From Oscillospiraceae bacterium (lineage in GTDB: Bacteria; Bacillota; Clostridia; Oscillospirales; Acutalibacteraceae): a stretch of 64,000 bases of DNA. The stretch lies in assembly GCA_031269595.1 (NCBI GenBank), contig JAISYX010000066.1, positions 1 to 64,000 on the forward strand. Direction: 5' to 3'. Below, in pieces: positions 51,105-59,160 of this stretch. The stretch's first letter is position 1. Each line of letters begins with the position of its first letter. A program made the translations under genes and the position numbers. The notes beneath the pieces were generated by a model. That model was not told the origin of the DNA. It made no database searches and was given only the letters and a program-made list of their open reading frames with translations.

Positions 51105-51668
51105 ATGTTTGTATGGTCAATTAAGACATCCAAAAAGGAAGTTGCAATCCTTATTATAGGAATCATAGCCTTTGTGGCGGCTCTTGTTTATGTTCTGTGG
51201 CCAACAGGCTCTGCGGAGACCTCTGCCTTAGTAAGTCAGGGATACTCGGTAAAGGGCTCAACAGAGGCTGAGCGTACGCAGTTCCTTAAGCAGTTTGGCT
51301 GGGATTTAAAAAAGGACAGTGCAGCAGAAAGTCAGGAAGTAACAATACCAATTGAGTTTACCAATGTTTATGTGCAGTATAACCAACTGCAAAAACAGCA
51401 GGGCTTCGATTTGGAAAAATATAAGGGCAAAAAAGCAACACGATGGATATATAAAGTTAGCAATTACCCGGGAGAAAAGCAGAATGTCTATGCAAACCTG
51501 CTTATTTGTGACGGCGATGTTATAGGCGGAGACATATCCTCTACAGAGTTTGACGGCTTTATGCACGGCTTTTCGCTGGATAAGGCGGGTGCGTCTGAAA
51601 CTCCCGCCACCACTCAAGCTGTTAGCGAGGCAAGCACTCCCGAAACCACGGCTGCGCCCTCTAACTGA
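51105..51668 (+). CDS. DUF4830 membrane-anchored protein
   Basis: The 187-residue protein has one N-terminal transmembrane helix (about 11-31, EVAILIIGIIAFVAALVYVL) and an extracytoplasmic domain with the DUF4830 features VTIPIEFTNVYVQYNQLQKQ, GFDLEKYKGKKATRWIYKVS and VIGGDISSTEFDGFMHGF. An Ala/Thr-rich tail follows. GGAGGT precedes the ATG. Its function is unknown; members are common in sporulating clostridia. Confidence 0.8.
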   Translation: MFVWSIKTSKKEVAILIIGIIAFVAALVYVLWPTGSAETSALVSQGYSVKGSTEAERTQFLKQFGWDLKKDSAAESQEVTIPIEFTNVYVQYNQLQKQQGFDLEKYKGKKATRWIYKVSNYPGEKQNVYANLLICDGDVIGGDISSTEFDGFMHGFSLDKAGASETPATTQAVSEASTPETTAAPSN

Positions 51669-51699
51669 AGGCCTGCTGGCTTAGATGTGGTTTGGGTGC

Positions 51700-52584
51700 T
51701 TATAAGCCGCTAAGGTCAAAGGCGGGGATAAATCCCTCGTCTGCGGCGGTTAGCTCCTGCACAAAGCCCTCTAAGCCAAGCTCAAACAAAACACCGCATA
51801 GCTTATCATATTCACGCCGTGTTATTTTGCGCTTAAGCTCACGAAAGGCGGAGATATTCCCGTGTGGGGTATACTGCGCCATAAGGCTGAAAAGGGCTCG
51901 GCCTTTATATCTTTTATTGACAATATTAAGAACCTCTATAGAATTAAGGGTGTTTTCAGGCAGAATCAAATGTCTGATTATAACGCCCTTTTTCATTATG
52001 TCATTTTCAATAATAGGAGTAGGCGAGAGCTCCAGCATGGCATCTATGGCGGCTTGCGCAATTTTAGGGTAGTCCTCTGCGCCGGAATACTTCATTGCAG
52101 CAGGAGAAAGGGCATATTTAAAATCGGGGAGCCAGATGTCAACATAATCAGCCAAGGCATTGATTGTCTGGGACTTTTCGTAGCCGCTGCTGTTCCAAAC
52201 AATGGGGATTTGCGGCCTGTAAAGCTCAAGAGCTTTAATGATCCTAGGCACAAAATGTGTGCCGCTAACCAAGTTGATATTGTGCACGCCCTGCGCCTCA
52301 AGGCCTTTGAACACCTGCGCAAGCTCGGTGCAGCTCAAAGCCTTGCCAAAGCCCTGTGTAGAAATTTCGTGATTTTGGCAGAAGACACAGCCCAGAGTAC
52401 ACCCGCTAAAAAACACAGCACCAGAGCCATTTGTGCCGCTTATAACAGGCTCTTCCCAGTGGTGGGGCGCAGCTCTGGCTACAACAGGCTTCAGCCCCAT
52501 GCCGCAAAAGCCCTTGCCGCTGTTTTGTGTGCGTAGGGCATTGCAATTTTTGGGGCAGAGGTTGCAGTTTAATTTATAACTCAT
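51700..52584 (-). CDS. PflX-type radical SAM protein
   Basis: The 294-residue protein resembles pyruvate formate-lyase-activating-enzyme-like PflX proteins. An N-terminal cysteine cluster (CNLCPKNCNA and FCGMGLKP) is followed by the radical SAM motif SGCTLGCVFCQNHEIS, INLVSGTHFVPRI and DIWLPDFKYA. No glycyl-radical enzyme is adjacent, so the substrate is unknown. It is divergent from the pentapeptide-repeat gene. Confidence 0.87.
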   Translation of the reverse strand: MSYKLNCNLCPKNCNALRTQNSGKGFCGMGLKPVVARAAPHHWEEPVISGTNGSGAVFFSGCTLGCVFCQNHEISTQGFGKALSCTELAQVFKGLEAQGVHNINLVSGTHFVPRIIKALELYRPQIPIVWNSSGYEKSQTINALADYVDIWLPDFKYALSPAAMKYSGAEDYPKIAQAAIDAMLELSPTPIIENDIMKKGVIIRHLILPENTLNSIEVLNIVNKRYKGRALFSLMAQYTPHGNISAFRELKRKITRREYDKLCGVLFELGLEGFVQELTAADEGFIPAFDLSGL

Positions 52585-52628
52585 AATGTCTAATTTTATC
52601 AGAATATCGTAATTTTGTCAAAGGGAGC

Positions 52629-52657
52629 TTGCAATTTGTGTTAAAATAAGCTATAAT
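52629..52657 (+). promoter_or_regulatory. Promoter of the pentapeptide-repeat gene
   Basis: TTGCAA (52629-52634), 17 bases, TATAAT (52652-52657). The transcript should start near 52664, which rules out the GTG at 52658 as translation start. Confidence 0.7.
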
Positions 52658-52684
52658 GTGACCGTAAACTCTGTTGAAGGTGTG

Positions 52685-53698
52685 ATGTCAAAAATGAAAG
52701 TAATGCATAAAACTATCCTCATTATTGTTCTTACGGCGGTAACGCTTGCAAGTACGGCGTTTTTGGTTATAAATTACTACAACCCTGTTAGCAATGCACA
52801 GGATGTTCTCCACACTGTGCAGTCAATAACCTTTGGACTGGCTATTTTGACAGGTGCAGGCACAGCCGCCGTTGGCTACCGTGCCCACAGCATTAAAGAG
52901 ACAGACGCAACCAACAGGCGTTTTAAAGAGGCGGTGGATTCTATGACCACAGGCGGTGATGAAGCAGAGGATGTTTTTAAGCGCATTCAGGGCATACTTG
53001 CCTTAGAGAGGCTGGCATTTAATGCACCTGACAACAAGGAACGCCAAAGAGTTATGGACGTGCTGTGCGGCTGGCTGCAAGAGGTGAGGAAGGCAGAACC
53101 CGATGAGGAGACAGACTACACTGGTGTTAATAATATAGGCAAGGACCACGAGCACGCTATAAAGGTGATTATAAGGCTAAGGGCAAAATATAAAAAGTTG
53201 GAGGTTGATTTGTCAAAGACAAATTTGTGTTGGGCAGATTTTCAGGGAGCTAATTTAAACGAGGCAAATTTTCGGGAAGCTAATTTAAGCTGGGCAAATT
53301 TTGAGGAAGCTAATTTAAACGGAGCGAATTTTCAGGAAGTTAACTTAGACTGGGCAAATTTTATGCAAACTCATTTAAGCGGGGCAGATTTTTTTAAAGC
53401 CAACTGCGAATATGTGCGTTTTAATTTTGCCCACTGCGAAGATGTGAAATTTTTGTTTGCCTACTGCGAAGGGGCGAGTTTTGAGTGCACCCACTGCGAA
53501 GAGGCAAGTTTTGAGCGTGCCCACTGTGAATATGCAGATTTTAGTGATGCTAATTGCGAGGGCGCAGACTTTACTGATGCAAGTGGTGTAAATTTGAGAC
53601 GAGCATTTACAAACGAAAAAACAAAAATGCCAGAAGAAATCACCAAAGTACCACTCGAAGCCATCATCACCGAAGACACCCCAGAAAAAATAACATAA
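52685..53698 (+). CDS. Membrane-anchored pentapeptide-repeat protein with a cysteine ladder
   Basis: The 337-residue protein has two N-terminal hydrophobic segments (about 8-29 and 45-64), a helical soluble part, and a right-handed beta-helix of pentapeptide repeats (about 178-305). The first half is of the usual ANLxxANF type. The second half has six repeats spaced 10 residues in which the central Leu is Cys (ANCEY, AHCED, AYCEG, THCEE, AHCEY, ANCEG). The ATG at 52685 follows GAAGGTG and lies downstream of the promoter. Function is unknown. The last 25 codons switch to C-ending codons, unlike the rest. Confidence 0.8.
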   Translation: MSKMKVMHKTILIIVLTAVTLASTAFLVINYYNPVSNAQDVLHTVQSITFGLAILTGAGTAAVGYRAHSIKETDATNRRFKEAVDSMTTGGDEAEDVFKRIQGILALERLAFNAPDNKERQRVMDVLCGWLQEVRKAEPDEETDYTGVNNIGKDHEHAIKVIIRLRAKYKKLEVDLSKTNLCWADFQGANLNEANFREANLSWANFEEANLNGANFQEVNLDWANFMQTHLSGADFFKANCEYVRFNFAHCEDVKFLFAYCEGASFECTHCEEASFERAHCEYADFSDANCEGADFTDASGVNLRRAFTNEKTKMPEEITKVPLEAIITEDTPEKIT

Positions 53699-53699
53699 C

Positions 53700-53730
53700 A
53701 AAGGCGGGAACAAAACGTTCCCGCCTTTTA
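53700..53730. terminator. Bidirectional terminator
   Basis: AAGGCGGGAAC (53701-53711), loop AAAAC, complement (53717-53727), T-rich on the plus side and A-rich before it. It lies between the convergent pentapeptide gene and hydA. Confidence 0.85.
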
Positions 53731-53738
53731 TTAATGCA

Positions 53739-55481
53739 TCAATACTTTGGCTTTGCAGAATAATGTGTGTGCAAAATCTCGTGTGCTTTGTGGCTTCCAG
53801 GCTCTCCAAAATACTCGTCATAGAGCATCTTCATAACAGGGCTCTGGTGCGACTTTCTTAGCTTCATGCCGCTGTCCTCATTATATAGAGCGGAGGCACG
53901 CAGGGTTTTAATATCCACAGTGTTGCGCACCTTTGCAGACTTAATTGGCTGACCGCCGCCGTTTACACAGCCGCCCGGGCAGCACATAACCTCAATAAAG
54001 TGATAATCTGCCTCACCTGCGTTAATCTTGTTAAGCAGAGCATCTGCATTTGCAAGGCCGGAGACAACCGCAACGTTTACGGTTAAGCCTGCTATTTCAT
54101 AGCTGGCCTCCTTAACGCCGTCTATACCACGCACTGCATGATAATCAAGCTGAGACAAATCCTTGCCCTCAAGCACGTCAGCAGCCGTACGCAGAGCAGC
54201 CTCCATAACGCCGCCTGTTGCGCCGAATATAACGCCTGCGCCTGAAAATACGCCCAGAGCAGGGTCAAAGTCCTCGTCAGGCAGATTGACAAAATCTACG
54301 CCCGCACGCTTAATCATGCGTGAGAACTCACGGGTTGTAAGCACATAATCTGTGTCGGGAACACCTGCGGCAGACTGGCCGTCACGCAGACGCTCACCCT
54401 TTTTGGCTGTACAGGGCATGGCCGAAACCACAACAACATTCTTGGGGTCAAGATTGTTCTTCTCTGCAAACCATGTTTTAATAACAGAACCCGCCATTTG
54501 CTGTGGGCTCTTGCAGGAGGAGAGATTATCAAGGAACTCAGGGTGGAAGTGCTCGGCATAGTTAATCCAGCCCGGAGAGCAGGAGGTTATCATTGGCAGC
54601 TTGCCGCCATTTTTAACCCTTTGCAAAAACTCCGTTGCCTCCTCCATGATAGTTAAATCGGCAGCAAAGTTGGTGTCAAACACTTGGTCAAAGCCAAGAC
54701 GCTTTGCAGCAGCAGCCATTCTGCCCTCAACATTTGTGCCTATAGGCAGGCCGAATTCCTCACCCAAGCCCGCACGCACAGAGGGGGCGGCATGGAACAC
54801 AACATACTTATCGGGGTTTGAAATCTCTTTAAACACAGCGTCTACATCGTCACGCTCACGCAGTGCGCCTGTGGGACAGGCGACTATGCACTGTCCGCAG
54901 CCAACGCAGGCTGTCTCGGCAAGAGTCTTCTCAAAGGCGCAGCCTATGTGGGTGTCAAAGCCTCTGGCGTTTGCACCTATAACCTCCACATGCTGGGCAC
55001 GGCAGGCGGCCTCGCAACGGCGGCAGAGTATGCACTTGTTGTTATCTCTTACAAGGTGCTCACCGCTTATTTCTAGGGGGAAGTCCTGCATAAGCCCCTT
55101 AAAGCGGTCTACATCCTCCACTCCGTACTCATAGCAAAGAGCCTGTAGCTCGCAGCTGCCTGAGCGTATGCAAGAAAGGCACTTCTTATCATGGTTAGAG
55201 AGAAGAAGCTCCAGTGTTGTTTTGCGGGATTCACGTATCTTGGGAGTGTTTGTTTGAATCTCCATGCCCTCATTAACAGGATACACACAGGACGCAACCA
55301 AAGAGCGTGCGCCCTTAACCTCTACCACACAAATGCGGCAGGCGGCTATCTCGTTTAAATCCTTGAGGAAGCACAGGGTGGGAATATCAATTTTAGCATA
55401 ACGGGCGGCTTCAAGTATAGTGGAGCCTGCCGGTACGGCATATTCTTTACCGTTTATCTTTACATTAACAATATTTTCCAT
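53739..55481 (-). CDS. hydA: [FeFe] hydrogenase, catalytic subunit HydA
   Basis: The 580-residue enzyme reversibly makes H2. Domains in order: N-terminal [2Fe-2S] (GSTILEAARYAKIDIPTLCF, CRICVVEV), a His-Cys3 cluster region (HDKKCLSCIRSGSCELQALC), two [4Fe-4S] clusters (CILCRRCEAAC and CVGCGQCIVACP), then the H-cluster motifs TSCSPGWINY, MPCTAKKGE and EVMCCPGGCVNGGGQ. The ATG at 55481 has AAGGAG about 10 bases upstream and lies 15 bases after hydB. With HydB and HydC it should form an NAD(H)- and ferredoxin-linked, possibly electron-bifurcating hydrogenase. Confidence 0.96.
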   Translation of the reverse strand: MENIVNVKINGKEYAVPAGSTILEAARYAKIDIPTLCFLKDLNEIAACRICVVEVKGARSLVASCVYPVNEGMEIQTNTPKIRESRKTTLELLLSNHDKKCLSCIRSGSCELQALCYEYGVEDVDRFKGLMQDFPLEISGEHLVRDNNKCILCRRCEAACRAQHVEVIGANARGFDTHIGCAFEKTLAETACVGCGQCIVACPTGALRERDDVDAVFKEISNPDKYVVFHAAPSVRAGLGEEFGLPIGTNVEGRMAAAAKRLGFDQVFDTNFAADLTIMEEATEFLQRVKNGGKLPMITSCSPGWINYAEHFHPEFLDNLSSCKSPQQMAGSVIKTWFAEKNNLDPKNVVVVSAMPCTAKKGERLRDGQSAAGVPDTDYVLTTREFSRMIKRAGVDFVNLPDEDFDPALGVFSGAGVIFGATGGVMEAALRTAADVLEGKDLSQLDYHAVRGIDGVKEASYEIAGLTVNVAVVSGLANADALLNKINAGEADYHFIEVMCCPGGCVNGGGQPIKSAKVRNTVDIKTLRASALYNEDSGMKLRKSHQSPVMKMLYDEYFGEPGSHKAHEILHTHYSAKPKY

Positions 55482-55495
55482 TCCGGTATTACTCC

Positions 55496-57283
55496 TTACT
55501 TCTTTATGATTGCGCCGAACTTGCACTTTTCAATACAAGCACCGCACTTAATGCACTTGTTTAGGTCTATAACATGGGGCTCTTTAACTGTGCCGGAGAT
55601 TGCGCCAACAGGGCAAACTCTTGCGCAGAGTGTGCAGCCCTTGCACTTTTCGGCTATAATAAAGTAGCTCAGCAAGCTCTTGCAAACCCCTGCGGGGCAC
55701 TTTTTATTAACAACATGAGCCTCATACTCATCACGGAAATATTTAAGAGTAGAGAGCACAGGGTTAGGAGCAGTTTGTCCCAAGCCGCAAAGTGCGTTTT
55801 CTTTAATATAGTAGCACAGAGCTTCCAGCTTATCTAAATCCTCAAGCTCGCCCTGTCCGGCGGTAATGCGCTCAAGAATTTCATGCAGCCTCTTTGTGCC
55901 GACACGGCAGGGGGTGCACTTTCCGCAGGATTCATCAACGGTGAACTCAAGGAAGAACTTGGCTATATCAACCATGCAGGAGTCCTCATCCATAACGATA
56001 AGGCCGCCTGAACCCATCATAGAGCCTATGGAGATAAGATTATCGTAATCAATTTCTATATCCATGTGCTCAGGGGGGATGCATCCGCCGGAGGGGCCGC
56101 CTGTCTGGGCCGCCTTAAACTTTTTGCCGTCGGGAATGCCGCCGCCTATCTCCTCAACAATCTCACGCAGTGTAGTTCCCATGGGAACCTCTACAAGGCC
56201 TGTGTTGTTGATTTTGCCGCCAAGAGCAAAAACCTTGGTGCCCTTTGACTTCTCTGTGCCCATGGCTGCGAACCACTCAGCACCGTTAAGTATAATTTGG
56301 GGAATATTTGCATAGGTTTCAACGTTGTTAAGCACCGTTGGCTTGCCGTAAAGACCCTTAACTGCGGGGAAGGGTGGGCGGTTTCTCGGTTCGCCTCTCT
56401 TGCCCTCAATTGAGTTGAGCAGAGCCGTCTCCTCGCCGCAGACAAATGCGCCTGCACCAAGACGGATTTCAACGTCAAAATCAAAGCCTGTTTCAAAGAT
56501 ATTCTTGCCCAAAAGGCCGTATTCTCTGGCCTGAGCAATAGCTATATTCAAGCGGTAAACTGCTATTGGATACTCTGCACGTACATAGATATAGCCCTTG
56601 TTAGCACCTATTGCATAGCCTGCAATGGCCATAGCCTCAAGCACTGCGTGGGGGTCGCCCTCAAGCACGGACCTGTCCATAAATGCGCCCGGGTCGCCCT
56701 CGTCGGCGTTACAGGCTACATATTTTTGGTCGGCCTGATTGGCGGCAGCAAAGCTCCATTTAAGGCCTGTGGGGAAGCCTCCGCCGCCTCTGCCCCTAAG
56801 GCCGGAGGCCTTAACGGTGTCTATAACCTGCTGCGGTGTAAGCTCTGTAAGAGCCTTGCCAAGGGCGGCATAGCCGTCTACAGCAATGTATTCATCTATC
56901 TTTTCGGGGTCGATAACGCCGCAGTTACGCAGCGCAACTCGCTTTTGCTTTGCATAGAATGAGGTTTGGTTAAGTGATTTAATGGTATCCTCTGCAACAG
57001 TCTCGGAATAGAGCAAACGCTGGACTATGCGCCCCTTGAGCAAGTGCTCCTCGACTATTTCGGTTATGTCATCCTCCTTAACCATGGAGTAGAAAGCACC
57101 CTCGGGGTATACAACCACGATAGGGCCCAGAGCGCAAAGGCCGAAACAGCCCGTTTTAATAACATTAACCTCTTTTTCAAGGCCAAGCCTAACAAGCTCC
57201 GCCTGCATTAAGGTTATAAGCTTTTCGCTGTTTGAGGAGGTACATCCGGTACCGCCGCAAATCAGCACGGTAGAACGAAACAT
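55496..57283 (-). CDS. hydB: Hydrogenase NADH-binding flavoprotein subunit HydB (NuoF-like)
   Basis: A 595-residue subunit. An N-terminal thioredoxin-like [2Fe-2S] domain (CGGTGCTSSNS and TGCFGLCALGP) precedes the NuoF core, with the NADH/FMN motifs GRGGGGFPTGLKW, ACNADEGDPGAF and GAGAFVCGEETALLNSIEG. The [4Fe-4S] site is ESCGKCTPCRVGTKR. Two C-terminal [4Fe-4S] clusters follow (CKGCTLCARVCP and CIKCGACIEKC). It passes electrons between NADH and HydA/ferredoxin. It lies 12 bases after the small ferredoxin gene in the same operon. Confidence 0.96.
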   Translation of the reverse strand: MFRSTVLICGGTGCTSSNSEKLITLMQAELVRLGLEKEVNVIKTGCFGLCALGPIVVVYPEGAFYSMVKEDDITEIVEEHLLKGRIVQRLLYSETVAEDTIKSLNQTSFYAKQKRVALRNCGVIDPEKIDEYIAVDGYAALGKALTELTPQQVIDTVKASGLRGRGGGGFPTGLKWSFAAANQADQKYVACNADEGDPGAFMDRSVLEGDPHAVLEAMAIAGYAIGANKGYIYVRAEYPIAVYRLNIAIAQAREYGLLGKNIFETGFDFDVEIRLGAGAFVCGEETALLNSIEGKRGEPRNRPPFPAVKGLYGKPTVLNNVETYANIPQIILNGAEWFAAMGTEKSKGTKVFALGGKINNTGLVEVPMGTTLREIVEEIGGGIPDGKKFKAAQTGGPSGGCIPPEHMDIEIDYDNLISIGSMMGSGGLIVMDEDSCMVDIAKFFLEFTVDESCGKCTPCRVGTKRLHEILERITAGQGELEDLDKLEALCYYIKENALCGLGQTAPNPVLSTLKYFRDEYEAHVVNKKCPAGVCKSLLSYFIIAEKCKGCTLCARVCPVGAISGTVKEPHVIDLNKCIKCGACIEKCKFGAIIKK

Positions 57284-57295
57284 GCATTTACCTCC

Positions 57296-57667
57296 TTATT
57301 TTGCAACACTGCCTATTGTGTATTCTGTAACGACATTGCCGTTTACTATGTGGTCATTAATGATGCGCACAGCCTTTTCGGCAGTAACCTTAACATAGGT
57401 TACCTTTTCTTCATTGGGGGCTACAACCTCAATTACGGGCTCATATTGGCAAACGCCTATACATCCTGTTTGAGAAACGCTTACATTGTGCAGGTTACGC
57501 TTTTCAACCTCTTCAACAAGTGCGGCCAGAACAGGCCTTGCACCGGCAGCTATGCCGCAGGTTGCCATGCCCACCAGAATGCGGATTTTATCCTCGTTAT
57601 CCTGCCTCATTCCAACAGCGGCTTGGGTCTTTTCTTTAATTGCCTTTAATTCAGCTAAAGATTTCAT
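57296..57667 (-). CDS. Thioredoxin-like [2Fe-2S] ferredoxin
   Basis: The 123-residue protein has the thioredoxin-like ferredoxin pattern: MATCGIAAGA with one cysteine, then SQTGCIGVCQYEP with two cysteines; the spacing matches the N-terminal domain of HydB. It probably carries one [2Fe-2S] cluster and shuttles electrons in the hydrogenase. It lies between the ATPase-domain gene and hydB, 3 and 12 bases from its neighbours. Confidence 0.88.
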   Translation of the reverse strand: MKSLAELKAIKEKTQAAVGMRQDNEDKIRILVGMATCGIAAGARPVLAALVEEVEKRNLHNVSVSQTGCIGVCQYEPVIEVVAPNEEKVTYVKVTAEKAVRIINDHIVNGNVVTEYTIGSVAK

Positions 57668-57670
57668 CTA

Positions 57671-58219
57671 TCAAGCACCTCCGATTAATTCTTTATCGTT
57701 TTCCTCTAAAAATTCTGTAATCCACGCCATAACGTCGGGAGTATCCAAGGGTACGCCCTCCAGTATTTGACGCAGCTCACGGGTATCCAGTGTAAAGCTC
57801 TGCTCATCTAAGCTGCGCTCGAACACAAAGTCTATATTTGGGTTCATTCTAATGAGCATTGCCACAGTTTGGTTAATATCACCCAGGGGGGTCATATCAA
57901 TATGCTCTGAGTAAAACTCTGCCTTAACTCCTGTTCCGCTGCCAAGCTGTGAATTTATGTTAAAGCTGCCGCCTGTCATTTCGGCCGCCATTTTAAACAG
58001 CGGCACGCCCATGCCAACCTTGCGGGTGGTGCGGGTGGTAAAGAAAGGGTCGGTAACGCTTAAAACCTGCTCGGCGGACATTCCCCGCCCTTCGTCAAGA
58101 ATTTCGATAAGCATACTTTTCTTTGGAGTAGACTCATGAACCTTGATTGTAATAATGGGAGAGCCGGCGGAAATGGAATTTTGAACTATGTCCAGTATGT
58201 TCAGTGAAAGCTCACGCAT
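57671..58219 (-). CDS. Histidine-kinase-type ATPase-domain protein of the hyd operon
   Basis: A 182-residue protein with a GHKL ATPase fold: N box LNILDIVQNSISAGS, G1 LDEGRGMS, FTTRTTRKVGMGVPLFKM and GSGTGVKAEF. It lacks a dimerisation/phosphoacceptor domain, so it is not a complete sensor kinase. Genes of this type are commonly found between NuoE- and NuoF-like genes of clostridial hydrogenases; the role may be regulatory or in assembly but is unproven. It starts 3 bases after hydC. Confidence 0.85.
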   Translation of the reverse strand: MRELSLNILDIVQNSISAGSPIITIKVHESTPKKSMLIEILDEGRGMSAEQVLSVTDPFFTTRTTRKVGMGVPLFKMAAEMTGGSFNINSQLGSGTGVKAEFYSEHIDMTPLGDINQTVAMLIRMNPNIDFVFERSLDEQSFTLDTRELRQILEGVPLDTPDVMAWITEFLEENDKELIGGA

Positions 58220-58222
58220 GGC

Positions 58223-58720
58223 TTAACTTTGATATTTGGCGAGGATGGTGTCCACATCGTCCACCGTAAGGCGTCCGTAAACCTCGTCGTTAACAGTTAA
58301 GACAGGAGCCAAACCGCAAGCACCTATGCAGCGGCAAGCAGTTAGCGAGAACCTTCCGTCCTCTGTGCATTCCTCGGCAGCTATGCCCAGCCTTTGGCTG
58401 ATTTTGTCAATAATGTCTCCTGCGCCCTTAACATAGCAGGCTGTGCCCAAGCAAACGGAGATGTGATTTTCGCCCTTTGGAGTGAGTGTGAACATTGAAT
58501 AAAAGGTTGCAACACCATAGACCTCCTGCATAGAGATGTTCAGCCCTTCTGCAACTATTTGCTGAACCTCCTCCGGCAGGTATCCATAGATTTCCTGTGC
58601 CTCTTGAAGAACGGGCATAACCGCACCCGGGTCGGCTCTGTGCGCCTCAATGGCCGCCAGAAGCCTGGCCTCTTGTTCGGGTGTACCCTTAAAAGGCAAT
58701 GTGCTTATGCGTTTCTGCAT
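58223..58720 (-). CDS. hydC: Hydrogenase NuoE-like subunit HydC
   Basis: The 165-residue NuoE-like subunit binds a [2Fe-2S] cluster through CLGTACYVKGA and ACRCIGACGLAP, after a helical N-domain with EIYGYLPEEVQQIVAEGLNI and EVYGVATFYSMF. It hands electrons between the NADH-binding subunit and the hydrogenase core. It is the first gene of the operon hydC-ATPase-ferredoxin-hydB-hydA, with a probable Rex operator just upstream. Confidence 0.95.
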   Translation of the reverse strand: MQKRISTLPFKGTPEQEARLLAAIEAHRADPGAVMPVLQEAQEIYGYLPEEVQQIVAEGLNISMQEVYGVATFYSMFTLTPKGENHISVCLGTACYVKGAGDIIDKISQRLGIAAEECTEDGRFSLTACRCIGACGLAPVLTVNDEVYGRLTVDDVDTILAKYQS

Positions 58721-58764
58721 TATTTTTCCTCCTTAGCAGGTTTGGTAATTCACGATAACTGGGC

Positions 58765-58782
58765 TTGATATAAAATTAACAA
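58765..58782 (-). promoter_or_regulatory. Probable Rex (NADH/NAD+ sensor) operator of the hyd operon
   Basis: TTGATATAAAATTAACAA matches the Rex consensus TTGTTAANNNNTTAACAA in 12 of 14 specified positions; one half site is perfect. It lies 45-62 bases before hydC, just downstream of the likely transcript start, a position suited to repression. Rex control of hydrogenase genes is known in clostridia. Confidence 0.6.
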
Positions 58783-58807
58783 TCCACGTTATCGCATTAA
58801 CGCTATA

Positions 58808-58813
58808 ATTATA
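58808..58813 (-). promoter_or_regulatory. Possible -10 of the hyd operon promoter
   Basis: A consensus TATAAT reads on the minus strand at 58813-58808. The matching -35 (TGGATT at 17 bases) is weak, so the promoter is tentative. Confidence 0.35.
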
Positions 58814-59160
58814 ACAGCTTTTATAAAGAAAATCCAGAGGTAAAATCAAGAATTCACCTTCAATTGATAAACTTTGTACGTACTATTATGTTTTTAGGAC
58901 AAAATGCGACTTATTTGGTCAAATTGCAAAAATGGAGAGTAAAAAAGTATAGTTTAACTTGTGGGTTTTGTGCTTGAAAAAGTACTGAGAAGTTATGGGG
59001 CGAAAGTCCAAATGACAAAGTTTAACACACATCTCGTGAAAAAGCCTGTATATATTTGCTGAATTTTCTCAAATTTTGTCAAAATAGCTTTTACATATTG
59101 TGAAGTTTGAGAATGTGGGGTATAATTGTGGTGAAATTTTAGGAATGGTGGTTGATGTAG

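Larger units (their letters stand above)
58721..59160. other. Divergent regulatory region between hyd operon and TPR-like gene
   Basis: No gene is seen in these 440 bases. They contain a Rex-like operator (58765-58782), a possible hyd -10 (58813-58808), the inverted repeat CGTTA-TCGCAT-TAACG (58788-58803), and a plus-strand TATAAT with upstream TTGTGA shortly before the gene at 59161. The middle part (58850-59090) is AT-rich and unexplained. Confidence 0.55.

Noticed and set aside
58980-59090. Possible riboswitch or structured RNA in the AT-rich leader region upstream of the TPR-like gene
   Set aside because: The segment with GGGGCGAAAGTCC lies upstream of the predicted promoter and fits no riboswitch consensus that I can apply by eye.
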